The notes under the pieces are model-generated. The model was given only the letters and a program-made list of their open reading frames with translations, made no database searches and was not told where the DNA came from. Shown here piece by piece: positions 46,421 to 58,785 of a DNA stretch of 64,000 bases. Both the position numbers and the translations under genes were made by a program. This DNA comes from Anarhynchus alexandrinus (taxonomy: Eukaryota; Chordata; Aves; Charadriiformes; Charadriidae). The number at the start of each line of letters is the position of its first letter. Position 1 is the first letter of the stretch. The stretch lies in the NCBI GenBank assembly GCA_008711295.1, contig VUYV01000499.1, forward strand, positions 354,650 through 418,649, in the 5' to 3' direction.

Positions 46421-49400
46421 AAAGCTGGATGAATTCTGAGTTGAGGATGAGACTAGAGTTAGCTGTTGATTGGACAGTGATTACCTGGCTACATTGGATA
46501 TATGACTAAGTTTGCAGTCAGACTAATGAGTTTGAAGATTTAATGGCACGGACTGTACAACATCTATTGTGCTGCAGGGAGGTCGGTGGGCAACTTCACC
46601 GATGTCATTATCCCAATTGCTTAATACGTATTTTTTGTTTTGGGATGGGTCAGCAGGATGATTTACTGCTAGGGATCTGGTTGTGGCTTTGGAATGCAAG
46701 TGTGGAAGAAATTAATTTATTCCTATATCCTGCAAATTTTGCAGTAGTGATGCCATTGGTGAAAGCGCGACAGTTCAGGCAAGCAGTGAGAACGCATGGA
46801 AGGATGGGTGTGTGGGTAGGGCATCCTGGGAGAAATGTGAAGCTGGGGTTCCTAAACCCCTGAAGAGATTTAGAAATTGAACCTGGGTCACCCATGTTCT
46901 GGTAAGAACCACAAACAGCAGACCACTGTAAAACCCGAGAGAAGTATCAGTCCCTTAGGTAGCTATTTTGGCATTTTCAGGATCTCACTTTTGAATCAAA
47001 GTAGAACCTAGGTCCTGCTGTAGTCTTTTATATCCTTGTGAGTTTCTCCCAGCTATGTAGATACTGTTGCTGAAGGCTGTTGTAGCTGACAATTACCTTC
47101 TGTGTAATTTTAATGGTTTTAAAAATAGATATCTGAAGCTATACATTAAAAAGTGTTCTAATGTTTCTTTTGGAACCTAGTAACATGACTTAACAGGAGG
47201 AAGCCCCAAAAGCTATCAGTTACAATTAATTGTTTTTACTCAGAGATTTTGTGGTTCTGCTCTCAAGGTAAGATAGAATAGACAATTTGCCAGCTTACCA
47301 AATGTTACCACTAACTGGTATCAGCGTAACTGTAGTATCATGCTTTTTATTTATTTATGAGCACCATATGCCTGTCATGTCAGAAACCAGTGGATGTTAT
47401 GTGTTCATTCATTAGGTTTCTGAAAACAACAAAGACCCCGATTATATTACACACCAGTCATTCTTGCTAGTGCTTTATTTCAGTAAATAATAGTGGTCTT
47501 CAGAACATTCAGTACACCATCAATTAAATGCAGTTGTAATTTGTATGTTTGCATATATGTATACATACGCACACATTTTATTTGCTGACACTATTATTAG
47601 AATGCCTAGGGCCTAAAGTTCTGTTATTTTTAGGCAGAGCTGAAAATAAAAGTAATTATTTTTCTGTTAACCTAGTAAGACCATCAGTTTGGTCAGTGGG
47701 ACTTACATTTCTGCTGAAGTTCCATAATGCCATAGCTCCGTGAAAGTATTCAGCTAATAACATTACGCATGGCTTTGTCTGCTAATCTATGCACTTCCAC
47801 CAACCACATCCCATTACAGAGAGGAGCAGAATGTCTAACCTCTGCTCTGCTCAGTGTATGTTACATGGGCAACAGTTTGACTTTGTCTGGGATAAGCATG
47901 AAGTACAGTAGTAGGTAGTACACTCATGTTCTTAAACAGATCACAGTGTGAGAAACTTAGAAACCTCATCATCTTCTCACTCTTTTTGCTGATGTACAAT
48001 CTTTATCTATGATTAGTTCTTGAATTGTCAGTTTCTGCTAAAAATTTCCTAACCAGGGAAGCTTCCACCACCTCTCTTCTCATAGTGTGTCCCCATTATA
48101 ACAGATTTCATCATATGATTTTTTTTCTCTGAAACCTATTAATCTTACTGTTTTCCAAAGTCCCTTTTGCTATAGTATCTGAATGCTAATCTGTGTAATC
48201 TTTGACTACTTTAACCTCCTTATTCCCAATTAAATTACCAAATGTAGGCCACCAAGGGTGGTTTCTGTTGGGGATATTCTTCCCTTTAAAGGGCAGTGGA
48301 GGAAGTGACAAAGAATTTCAGTGATTCAGCAAAACAAAATTCAAAGCTTGTGAAACTGTGGATGCAAGACATATTGCCTATATGTGGGAAAGTAACAGGC
48401 GTATCAGGTGAAGCAGGAGTGAATGATCAGTGTACGCAGAAGGCTGAATGCATTCATAAAGGTTACATAGAGCACATGATGTTGGTAGGGGAGCACATGG
48501 AAAGGGGTGGTAGAAAAAAATACAAACAAGGGAAAGGGTTTATGAATACCAAATCATGAGTGCTTTACTGAATAGTGCTTCCCAGTGCTAGAACAGGTCA
48601 GAAGGTAGAATGAGGCTAGTGCCTGGCATGAACTGAAGTTGTCCTATGATGCTGTAACGGAGGGAGGACTGACCCCAGAGGCTGAACCTGCAAAATCACA
48701 GCGCTCCCACACCCGCCATGTGACACACTGAGAGTCAGGAGAACAATGATTCTTAATGTCGACAACAAGCAAGGCAGTTGTGCTGGGGAAGGAATAAACA
48801 CGGATTTGCAAACTAGCTGAAGCTTTGAATCTGGAGTGTGAAACACCAAACTCATACTTACCTGTCCCGGTGACAGGCAACTAAGAGATGGACATCTAAT
48901 AAATCTGCAAAATCCCATTGACATTGTTTTGTGTGGTGTAATAGCTGGATGACTCTATGCTAAGCACCCTCCTGTGCATCTTTAAAATGTTGTACACCCA
49001 CCCTCATCCTGATACCTGATGGGAAAACCAGTGCTTAGAGCTGCCTGCTGAGCCATATACACGTAGCCTGGACTGATACATACATAACTTGTTGCTTGCT
49101 TGTATTTTGTATGCAAATCAAGAAGTCCTGGTACAAAGAATATTGCTGAGAAAAAATTCTCAGCCAGTCTAAATTGGCAGAGCGCTGCTAAAAGCAAAGA
49201 AACTGAACCAAATTACATCAGGTTACATCTGGCCTCCAGTCAATATAAGCAGGAAAAAAAGAAGCAGAAATACGGGGATGCTGGTGAAAGACAAAGCCAC
49301 TAAACCCTAGCCAGTTATTATTACAAGGGATTAAACTGACAGTCGACAAGCTGTATGCTAGACATTAGCCTCATAGAACAGCACACATCTGTTAGTAGAA

Positions 49401-50034
49401 GTAGATTAGTAGAAAAGGAAAAAAAATGTGGGTAGGTGGATAGAAATGTAGAGAACAACTCTTTCAAACACACTTCAGCCCCTCCAGTTCTTAAGCCATG
49501 TTGGAGAAAAACAGAGGTTTCAGTGTTCTTCAGTCCTCACCCAGGGACATGTCTGCAAATCCCAGTGTGAGCAGAGAAAGAGAGGAAGAACTGCTCCACA
49601 GAACTGTCCTCTCCTTTCCCTTGAAGGTATCTGGGGCACGAAGGCACAAAGAGCAAGAGAGGATGGATTAAATTTGTGCTCTGTCTTCTTCACCCAGCGT
49701 CTTTTGCTATGGCTGTGGAGGAGTCCTTCGTGTGGTCACTCAGACACTCAGGCTAGGGCTTGAGGCTTCCTTTGCAAGTGCTGGAAGAGACCATTTAGGA
49801 GGGAAGATGGACTTTAGCCAGAGGTCATCCCATTTACATGCTGTCCTCTCTCAGAATAGGCCGTATGTTGCCAGTCTAACCCATAAAGTGCGGATGAGTT
49901 GTGTTGTAGGACTATGTCACTTGTTTACTCGTTCAACCATGTTTTCCGATCCAAAGATATCATATGTTGCTGTCAAGTATTTTTAGTCTGAGCTTCTTAA
50001 TATCCAGTTTACTTTGCAGTCTTGGTTTCTTCAA

Positions 50035-50044
50035 CTAAAAATAG
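50035..50044. promoter_or_regulatory. Consensus MEF2-type site (weak evidence)
   Basis: CTAAAAATAG is an exact match to the YTAAAAATAR consensus, about 6.9 kb upstream of the RBM24 start codon. A second match, TTAAAAATAG, is at 47119-47128. Short AT-rich words recur by chance, so this is only suggestive. Confidence 0.2.
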
Positions 50045-53000
50045 CTCCAAGACAACAATAGCTTTTAGGTGGTTCCACTTTTTGGATTAGACATGATTTG
50101 TTAAAAAAAGTAGCAACGTGTGATGGTAGTTTGGTGCCTTGTTCCAGAAGGATCTCGGAGAGATTTACTAGCCCGCACTGTGTCGCACCACCTGCTGCTG
50201 TGGTACAGCTAGCTCTCCGCTGTGACACAGCATTCCTCGTCTTCAAGGACTGTCAGAGCAGATTATCTTTTCTGGTTCACAGATATTCTTTCTGGCTGGG
50301 ATTTTTTTTTTTTTTTTTTCCTTTATTTGGTAGGTAGGATGAGCTAGGCTAGAATTTGGCGTGAACACTAAAGTGAAACAAACTTCCAGCTAAGAAAGAT
50401 CACAGAGGCTTCCTTCGCACCCATCCAGAAGGTCAGGATCTTTGTAGTACGTTCTCTTGGTAAGGTGACACCTGCAGGTATACAGCACTTCTCCCCTCTT
50501 CCTGCGATATCTGAACAGAGGTGACTCAGAAAGGAGGAGCTCTGCCTGCACTGAATCACCATGGCTTTCTATATTTATCCTACAAATTTAAAAGTCAAAT
50601 TCTGACAAAAATTCTGTTTAACCTGTAAGATCCTAGCCCTGAGGGCTACAGCTTCAAAACAATGCAGCAGGTTGTGGGTTTTTGTTTGTTTGTTTTGCAG
50701 TGCAAGTGGAAATTTGAGCATGTTACCGCTTGAGCAGTGGGAGTTTCGTCTATGTAGCATCTACACACTCATTGCTGCAACCCAGTAAGGTAATGTGAGG
50801 TTTTTAAGCATTCTTATAGCCTTTATTGTCCTCGGTTGGAAAAGACATGACTTTTGCCTTTAAGAAAAAGTGAAAAAACCCTTCTGACTTTGTAATGAGA
50901 ATAAAAATAGTACTGTTTGGCTGGTTTGTGATGTTTGTCCCTTAGTCTTGAGTGTCACAGTTCATCTAGGGTGTGAGGTTATGAAGCAGGACACAGAAAA
51001 CATGCCGTGCTCTAATGCCTCCATTTTCACCTCTGGAAAGGCCCTTTGCTGAGACACTACAGCTGTGAGTATGTTAACAGTGCTGCAGAAAAGATACCAC
51101 ATTGCCCTTTGGTTAGCCATGTACAAGGATCAAATTGGATTTAATTCCACTGAAGAATACTCATGGCTTTGAAAAATGGACGCTGTCAACGTGAAACAAT
51201 TAACATTTCATAGTAATTGCGTGTAAGGCTCAGGTATAGTGCTTGGATTTTCTAAGACACAAAATCTAGACTGTCCCTTCAGTCCTAACATAAGCATCCT
51301 GCCTACGCAATTAGCATTTGTCAAAGTCTGTTAATTTTCACTGAGGTTTACCAATTCATTACTTTTTAAAGTTAGAGTCTGAGCGATAATTTTTCTGACA
51401 TTTGATAATTTTACAAAGATCTGTTAAGGGGTTTAGCAAGGTCAGGTAAGCAAGAATCAATCCACCTCCTGACCTGATCTTGGACATTGCCTTTCCAATG
51501 GGAACTGCAAGTACGTTGCAGTGCACTGTCTCCCTAGGGAATCCACAAAAAGATAAGAAATACTGGATCTGCTGCAGGAGTGCGTCAGGTTGCACAGTGT
51601 TGCACAGTGCGTCTGTGCAAAACTGACTTGCTGTCTGATCTGTACGTATTCTGCCATTTGAATACGCCTGACTAGGCAGGATTGCCTCACTTCAAAGCCC
51701 AATAGTAATTTAGGGGCCTATAATGCAATATCTTTAAATCAGAATTATGAGAAGAAACTGGATTCCTGCACATCGATAAACAGGATTTTGCTATACTGGT
51801 TTGCTAGCTACTGTCATACACAGACTGTCATGTATTCCATATCGAAAGCAGGTGTATTAAATGAAATAACAAGATAACAATACTTTGTATTAAAGCATAA
51901 TTTTTTTAAACCTCCCTGGAAAAAACCTTGGTCATTTCAGCCTATCAGCGATTTCCTTGGCATTTATTTTTCTCTGTTCATCTCTGAAACTCAATAAGGA
52001 AATAAAATACCAACATAAATAAATGAAGAAGAAGGTTTCTCAACACCAATAAGCTAGACAAAAGAAACAGAACACTAGAGAATGTTTACTTATTCATGAT
52101 ATCTTCATGAATGCCATACTTTGGAGGGAATGGGAGATTTTTGTTCATGTTTGACTCTCAAGCGTGTTAATCAGGTTTTATTAAAATGGGTGCAGGGGAC
52201 AGTTAGCTTGGAAAAACTAGCGAAGCTAAATACAGCCAGATTAGAAGTTCATGTGAAATACTAGTGAGTAAGAGGAATTGTTTAAAGCTGATGTTATATG
52301 CAGGGGGATGGGAAAATATTTTCATAATCTTATTTAAGGGGAGGAAAACTTTGTGAAAGGATGCATGGTTGTGTGGTGGAAGTACAGAGTTTGTTCTGGG
52401 CGGGTTTGTTCTGTTCTCTGTTCTGTAAAAGCATCCTGTGTAAGTTTTAGTAGTGTTGTCTGTGCTGCCATCCTGTCTAATAACTATATTCTTAAACATG
52501 TGAGAAGGCCCCTTGAAAATAATGTAATTCCTTATAATGAGTTCAGTACATGCTTAAGTGTTTTAAAGATTTCAGAGTATCTCTGTGGTTCAGATCCATA
52601 CTGCCTGTCTCTCTCTGTGACTGTTTTGTGTTAGTGTGTAGTACAGGGAGTTCTGGCTTGGGGTTTCTCTGTACTGCCGTGACCCTGGAATTGTCAGGAA
52701 AACAGTCCTAAAAGTGAAATCCAGGTATTATGCAACAGTTTTCTCATCTGGCTAATTGAGAATTGACAGCAAAGTACGAGAAGATAGAAGCAGTGAAAAA
52801 CAACCCCCTGTACTGGGAAGGGTATACATAAAAATCTCAGATCAGTCCTCGTCATGTGAAATTTCTCAGAGCTCCATCTTTGCAATATGCTGCCTAATTT
52901 CTCTTACCATAGAAGTTTAGGGACTTGGGTCGTGTCTAGCTGTCTTGAAGTCTCTGTGTAGCAAAACCATGCTGCACCTCGTAGGATCGGGTTCAAGACA

Positions 53001-56000
53001 ACACTCACTAGAGCCTGTTTGCTGTGTATGGTCTGTCTAACGTCATTTCAAGTTATCTGATAGCAGTTCTTAAAATGCTGGCAGTTTCCATGCTGTTAGG
53101 CAAATGAGACTTAGAAAAATTAACATATCTATACAGTCAGTGACACAATACGGAGCAATGTATATGTTTTTCATTAAGTGGTTTCTTCGTATATCTTCTT
53201 CTATCCCCAGGATTCCTTTGCATTTATTTACTTTTTTATTATTCTTTTTTAAGCAGCATGTGCATTAGAAAACAAATGTCAGATAACCCCACATTGCAGT
53301 TATCACCCCATTAACAAACTGGGGGTGGGGGTACCATCTCAAATGCAACCATAAAGGACTTCAGATTTTTATGAACTACTTACTCAAGGGGGAAAGTGAG
53401 CTTATTCTTTAATATAGGACAAGTCTGGTAACATTTAATTCCACTAGAAACATTTGCTTTTTAAAAACTGTATTAATAAATAAGATAATATAATGCCAAA
53501 AGTCCATCTGTAAGCGCCCCAGAGCAGCCTGGGCTGGTGCTGTGGGTGCCGATGTGGGTGAGAGGTCATTAGTTTCCTTTGCTCGCTCTCTCTGCTGTCC
53601 CCAGAAGGTGACTTGTGTCAGGAGGGGCTTGAAAGCTAAAGATTAGAGGGAGAGTAGTCATGTCAGCTGCAACATTTTGTTACTCATTTTCTAAATACCT
53701 TATTTCAACTATAGCTCTTTTGCTAGCATGAATTTCTTTCATTGATGAAAAAAAAAAAAAACCAACCCAAAGTTTGCAAATCAGAGGTTAACCACTCATT
53801 TCCTGTGCTCTGGCATCCCTGTATGGCTCTGCTGCAGTTTTGTTGCTGTGGAGGGTGCGGCTTGAGCTTTACAAACCTAATGCCACTGTTGCATAAACAG
53901 ATTTCTCTTATATTCTCCAAAATATCACATGGTAATTATAATAAGTAAATAAATATGCATCGGAGTGTGATTTCAGTCGAAATCGGAAGAGACACAGGTA
54001 ACTGTGAAGAGACACTTAAAGATCAATATTAACTATTTAATTGTTCATGTCAGACTGGCAAGGTCAGGCACACTGGGAGTTACGAAGGCTGATTTCATAC
54101 AGAGCCCTGATTGATACCAGCATCTAAAAAAGGTGTCAGCTCCCGCTGAAGCTCCTACCACGACTGGGGCAATCCTAAGAGTGTGTGCTTTTTTGCCTCT
54201 TGCCCCGGCGCTAACGTCGATTCTTGCACAGCTAACCATACAGTGAACTAACTTTTCTAACAATCAGGGCACGGGAAGGATCTCTTTTCTCTGCCAGAGA
54301 ACTGTTTTCATGAAACTTGTACAAACTTAACTGCCTCTGAGAACTGACTTCCTTTGCTGCATTTGGTTGACGCTGCCAGTGGATTTGCTAGTCATTAAGG
54401 GAAGGGAAATAAATGCCTGGACAAACAGACACTGTGACCACGTACCTTTGAGGCTACTGTTTAAAAAACAACAGGGAAGTAAAAACAGAGGGAAAACAGA
54501 CCTATCCTGGAAATGCCCTCTCATTTGGCAGTGGGCAACATTGGTGTTTGAAACCATTTTAAAAATGTTGGTTTACCTACTCAAGAAAAAAAAAAGAAAA
54601 AGAAAAAAGAAAGCAAGCTCAAACCCCCCCTTGGTATCTTTGAGCTCCGCCAAAGTGCAGACAAGCCCATGAAACCCTCCGAGATATCTACAACCCTCCA
54701 AAGATGCAGTCCACAAAGCGTGACGTTTGCAAAACTCCAAGGAGGCTGTGGCCACATTTGGCGAGTTCAGAGACTATGCACAGAACATGACTTGGACATT
54801 TCCACCATGTACTGCACGTAGGGCCTCATTTTTGTGATTGACATGGCCAGGAGCGTATTTTGCAGATGGGGTCTGGCAAAGTCTCAGCACCTTTTATTTT
54901 CTATTTTTGCTTAATGTGGACACGGGGGTCAGCCAAGACTGTCTGTTGAAAACAACAGGGTGTTTTGTGCTATCATTTTTCTAGCCTTGCTTTCAGCTGA
55001 TGTTAGTGGTGAAGGGGTCACTTTAGTATCTGAATCCAGAGTTGGAGCCCGTGGAATTTCTCAGTGTAGCAGAGGCTCTCGTTGTACTGGGGAGGCAGGA
55101 GCGTGGTAGGAAGGGAAAACAATGGATTCCCATTTCGAAAGTTCTTCATAATTTTTAAACTAGTGTAAAATACTGCTGAAAAGGGACCTTTGTCTGAAAT
55201 ACTTGGACGTTACATTTATCGTCTTACTCTGTAGGAACACATTCGATACAAACAAACAAAGAAAAGCCCAACAACTTTTGCCATTGTTAGGAACATGGAG
55301 AGGCCATTGCTGATCAGAAGCAAAACTACATCCAGGAAATATTTGTTGCCATAGTGACCGTATTTAGTTGATTCCTTTTTCTGCTGTACAGATCTGATGT
55401 AATTAATTCAGATATTTATAAATAGCTTCCTGTGGGGACAAAACTAATGGCTGCAAAGTAAAGTTGCAAAGACTTTGGATGTGCAGCTCTGTACGGACAG
55501 ATGGAGACCCCAATTCAGGAAAGCAGTTAATGTGAGCACACAGTTTTAAGCGTTACGTCTCAGTCAACGGAATTGTCTGTGTGCTTGAACTCATACATGT
55601 GCTGAAATAGTCTGTTGCAGTTGACAGCAGATAGTGAGCATTTCTATTTTAAACCGTGTGGTTTGTTTTGATCTAACTTTCATGAACTCCAGTGGAAGTA
55701 AGTCCTTAAGTAGTTACACCATTAGTCATACTAGGAGTGGCCAGTTGCTTACTCGGCACTTGCTGTGAGCATTAGAAAAAATATGGGCATATACACCTTT
55801 CATGGTTTCCTGTTCCTTCCACTAATCCCCAGCCTCTGTGAGTCGTCCTCTGCAGCCCTTTTCTGCTTATTTTTGTTCATACCAATGCTAGAGAAATGGT
55901 TGAAACACATGCATTTTACAGTTGCCTAAAAGGGAAGTTTTCTGCAAATTGAACATGCAGTATGTGTAATCTCCAGTAGTTCAGGTTCCTTTCAGTAGGA

Positions 56001-58764
56001 AGTTCTCTTGAAAGCTTCATCATAGTCAGGTGCCGAAAGTCTTGCAGCTACTCTGCATCATTTGCTTAGAATATGAGTTCCACATCCTTTGACTCTGTGT
56101 TGTCCCAGGTGTTAATTCTGCCTTGTAAATGTAATCACACAGTCAGTTTCTGGGAGAAAGACGCAAGAGGAAAAGGTTAAAATATTTACCATTCCTGGTG
56201 CTTTTCAGAGGTTTTATCCCCTCCAGTAAAGCATGGCATATGCAACTGGGGCAATAGCATGTTGTCCAGCATCAGGATAGCAAGGGACAGCTGAAACTGG
56301 AGGAACAGAAAGGGAAAATTCCAGAAGCAACTTAAAAATTACAATGACACAAATTGCCATCTGCAAAGACAAATAATCAGAAAACAGGTTAACACATCTA
56401 GCATTGTCTTTATCCATACTCCTTTCACATATTTTCAGACCACAGTTTGTATCAGGCATTTGACACCTTTCCTAGCCTTCTGCACTCAGACTTTTCTAAA
56501 ATCTGGCTTTTGCATTGGAAATATGTTTTTGCCTAAGAGTCAGAATCCAGGTGGCATCTCTACAAAAGAAGTTGTTTTTTTTTTTTTTTTAAGCTCCTCA
56601 GCTTCCCTGAGGTGCAGTTCTCACTTTCTCCACCCAAAGACTATGTGTGGTCTTTGCCGTTTTCTTAGACTTATGGAGACCCAGACTCCAGGCCCCTCAG
56701 ACTGCATACAGAGAGAGGACGAGTGAACTGATCTTCAGAATTCAGTCTTTCACCTGCACTGAATCCATAGGAAACAATCAAGACATCCTGAGATTGTATC
56801 TGCAAACCTCCCATGGCAACACCTAGTCAGGGAAGTTTGTGGAATGTCCCTCTTGAAGCTGGACTTCTGGACAGGATCCAGGTCTCTTATACAGCATTCA
56901 TTATTTTGGAATATCCATCAGCTGAGGAGGCATGGTAACTACTTTCCTTACTTTACCATGCATGTGTGTGGGCAGCTTGCCCTCCATTTTACCCTGCTGA
57001 AGTATTCTGGGTGGTTTGCAATGGTCTTCTTCCATGAAGAAGAAGCCTTTTCAGAGAGGAACAGCAGTTGGCCCAGAGCTGGGGTGAAGGCTAGGCAAGG
57101 AGGGGTGCCAAAGCTGTCTGTGTCCTGGTGCTTCTCCTGTCTCTCCCATAGCAGGAGCCTTTCTGGGCAGTCCTCACTAGTTTTTTCTCAGTACGGTTGC
57201 ATTGAACTTAGTGGGAGAGTGTTCAAATAAATAACAAGCGTCTCAGTTTTTAACCCAGCAAGTTCATGTCTTAGAGCAGTGATGTCACGACAACCAAATG
57301 CTTTTGTTCTCAGTGCCTTATCGTTTGGAACTTTTACACCCCAAAACAATGCAATTGGTGCCGAAAGGAAAAGTCCTCTTCTATGCATCTCACCACACCT
57401 CTGGGTGAGGAGGGCCATTTTGTGTCAGAAGCTGAAACAGGCAAAATCAAATGAAGGAGGCAGGGGCAGGCATTCCTCTGCCTTGGCAAAGCCAGAAAAG
57501 GACATGCAGGAGAACCCCTCACAGGAGGACCCAGACAATCCCAAAAGGATTAAGCTGTGATATATGGTACGCAGTAACCAGAGCTGAACCTGGCAACATG
57601 CAGCTCCACGAAGCATGGCTCCTGCGCTCTGTGTGCAAGAGGCTGTTGTCCATCAGCTTCAGCATGACCCCGTGTGTGCTGTTATGACAGCTGTTGGAAA
57701 CTGTTATGTCAGTGTACCCTTTCGGTCTCTTCAGGAATAGAAGATGCTGTGCTCTTTCGGATTTTTTAATGCCTTGCTTAATCTGGATCACAAGTTAGTG
57801 AGACATTGATAATTTTAACCGTGTACTGCACAAGCCTATTTGTTTATATTGCTGGGACGTGCTCTTTGTTTCTGGCAAACACTTCCAGAGGCATCCTACG
57901 CAGAAAGGGACTGGAATAACTTCTCTTTCCTTACACCTTTAACTTCTCTCCTTCATCTGCAGGACATTGCTGTGTTATCACTGTATTCTTTTAAAAGCAA
58001 CTTCTCTGTCTGAAGTTTCCTTTTGGCACTGTGTTATTTCTTTTCCAGTAATTTTGTAAGGGACAGTGTCGGTTCAGGTTTTACCTTCAAAACAAATGCA
58101 CTACAATTTGTTTCTGCTCTCAAACCTACACTAATCCACCGTAATGCCAATTTTACAATTGCATTCCCTGTTTTTCTACCCCTGCTGCTGTTTGATTTTC
58201 AGAGAGAAAGGGAGAAGCTAAATATTTATGCAAGAGAAACTGAATTTACATAATAAATAAACAGAAAAAGCAGAGAAATAATCCCCCCCTCTGCTCTTTA
58301 CGTTTCAGCAACACTGCATGTAGGCTGTTTCAAAGAGAAGTGTGCCTCCTACCCTTGTCCCAGCTTCGGCAGACATCCCTTTTACTGCTCATACTCCTTT
58401 TTAACTTCTTTGCATAAAAGAAAAACTCCCATTGTGTCTCAGAAATTCAATATGATATGGAAATCAGATAGGTTGTTTGTTTTTTTTTTTTTTAAAAAAA
58501 GAAATGTCTCCTGCCCAACTTTGGTATGGCAAGGAAATTTGATTATCACTTGTTGACAGGCATGCAGGTCATGTCAAGTGTTTCTGACATGTCTATTTTA
58601 AGTTAAGCTAGAATTTGTATTTTGATTATGACAGAGTAAAAATACTTGGACAATAGATAGTCTTTGCCTGTGAATGAAAATTGGAATATGCAAGTTATGG
58701 TCAGACAGTTTTCTATTATGGAGATGAGGTGTTGGTTGGGTCACTGCCAAGATGTCCTAATTTT

Positions 58765-58785
58765 AAAAAAAAAAAAAAAAAAAAA
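58765..58785 (+). repeat. A21 homopolymer next to an unresolved base
   Basis: An uninterrupted run of 21 A is followed by C and a single N at 58787. The length is probably not reliable. No LINE or processed-transcript body is recognised upstream of it. Confidence 0.9.
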
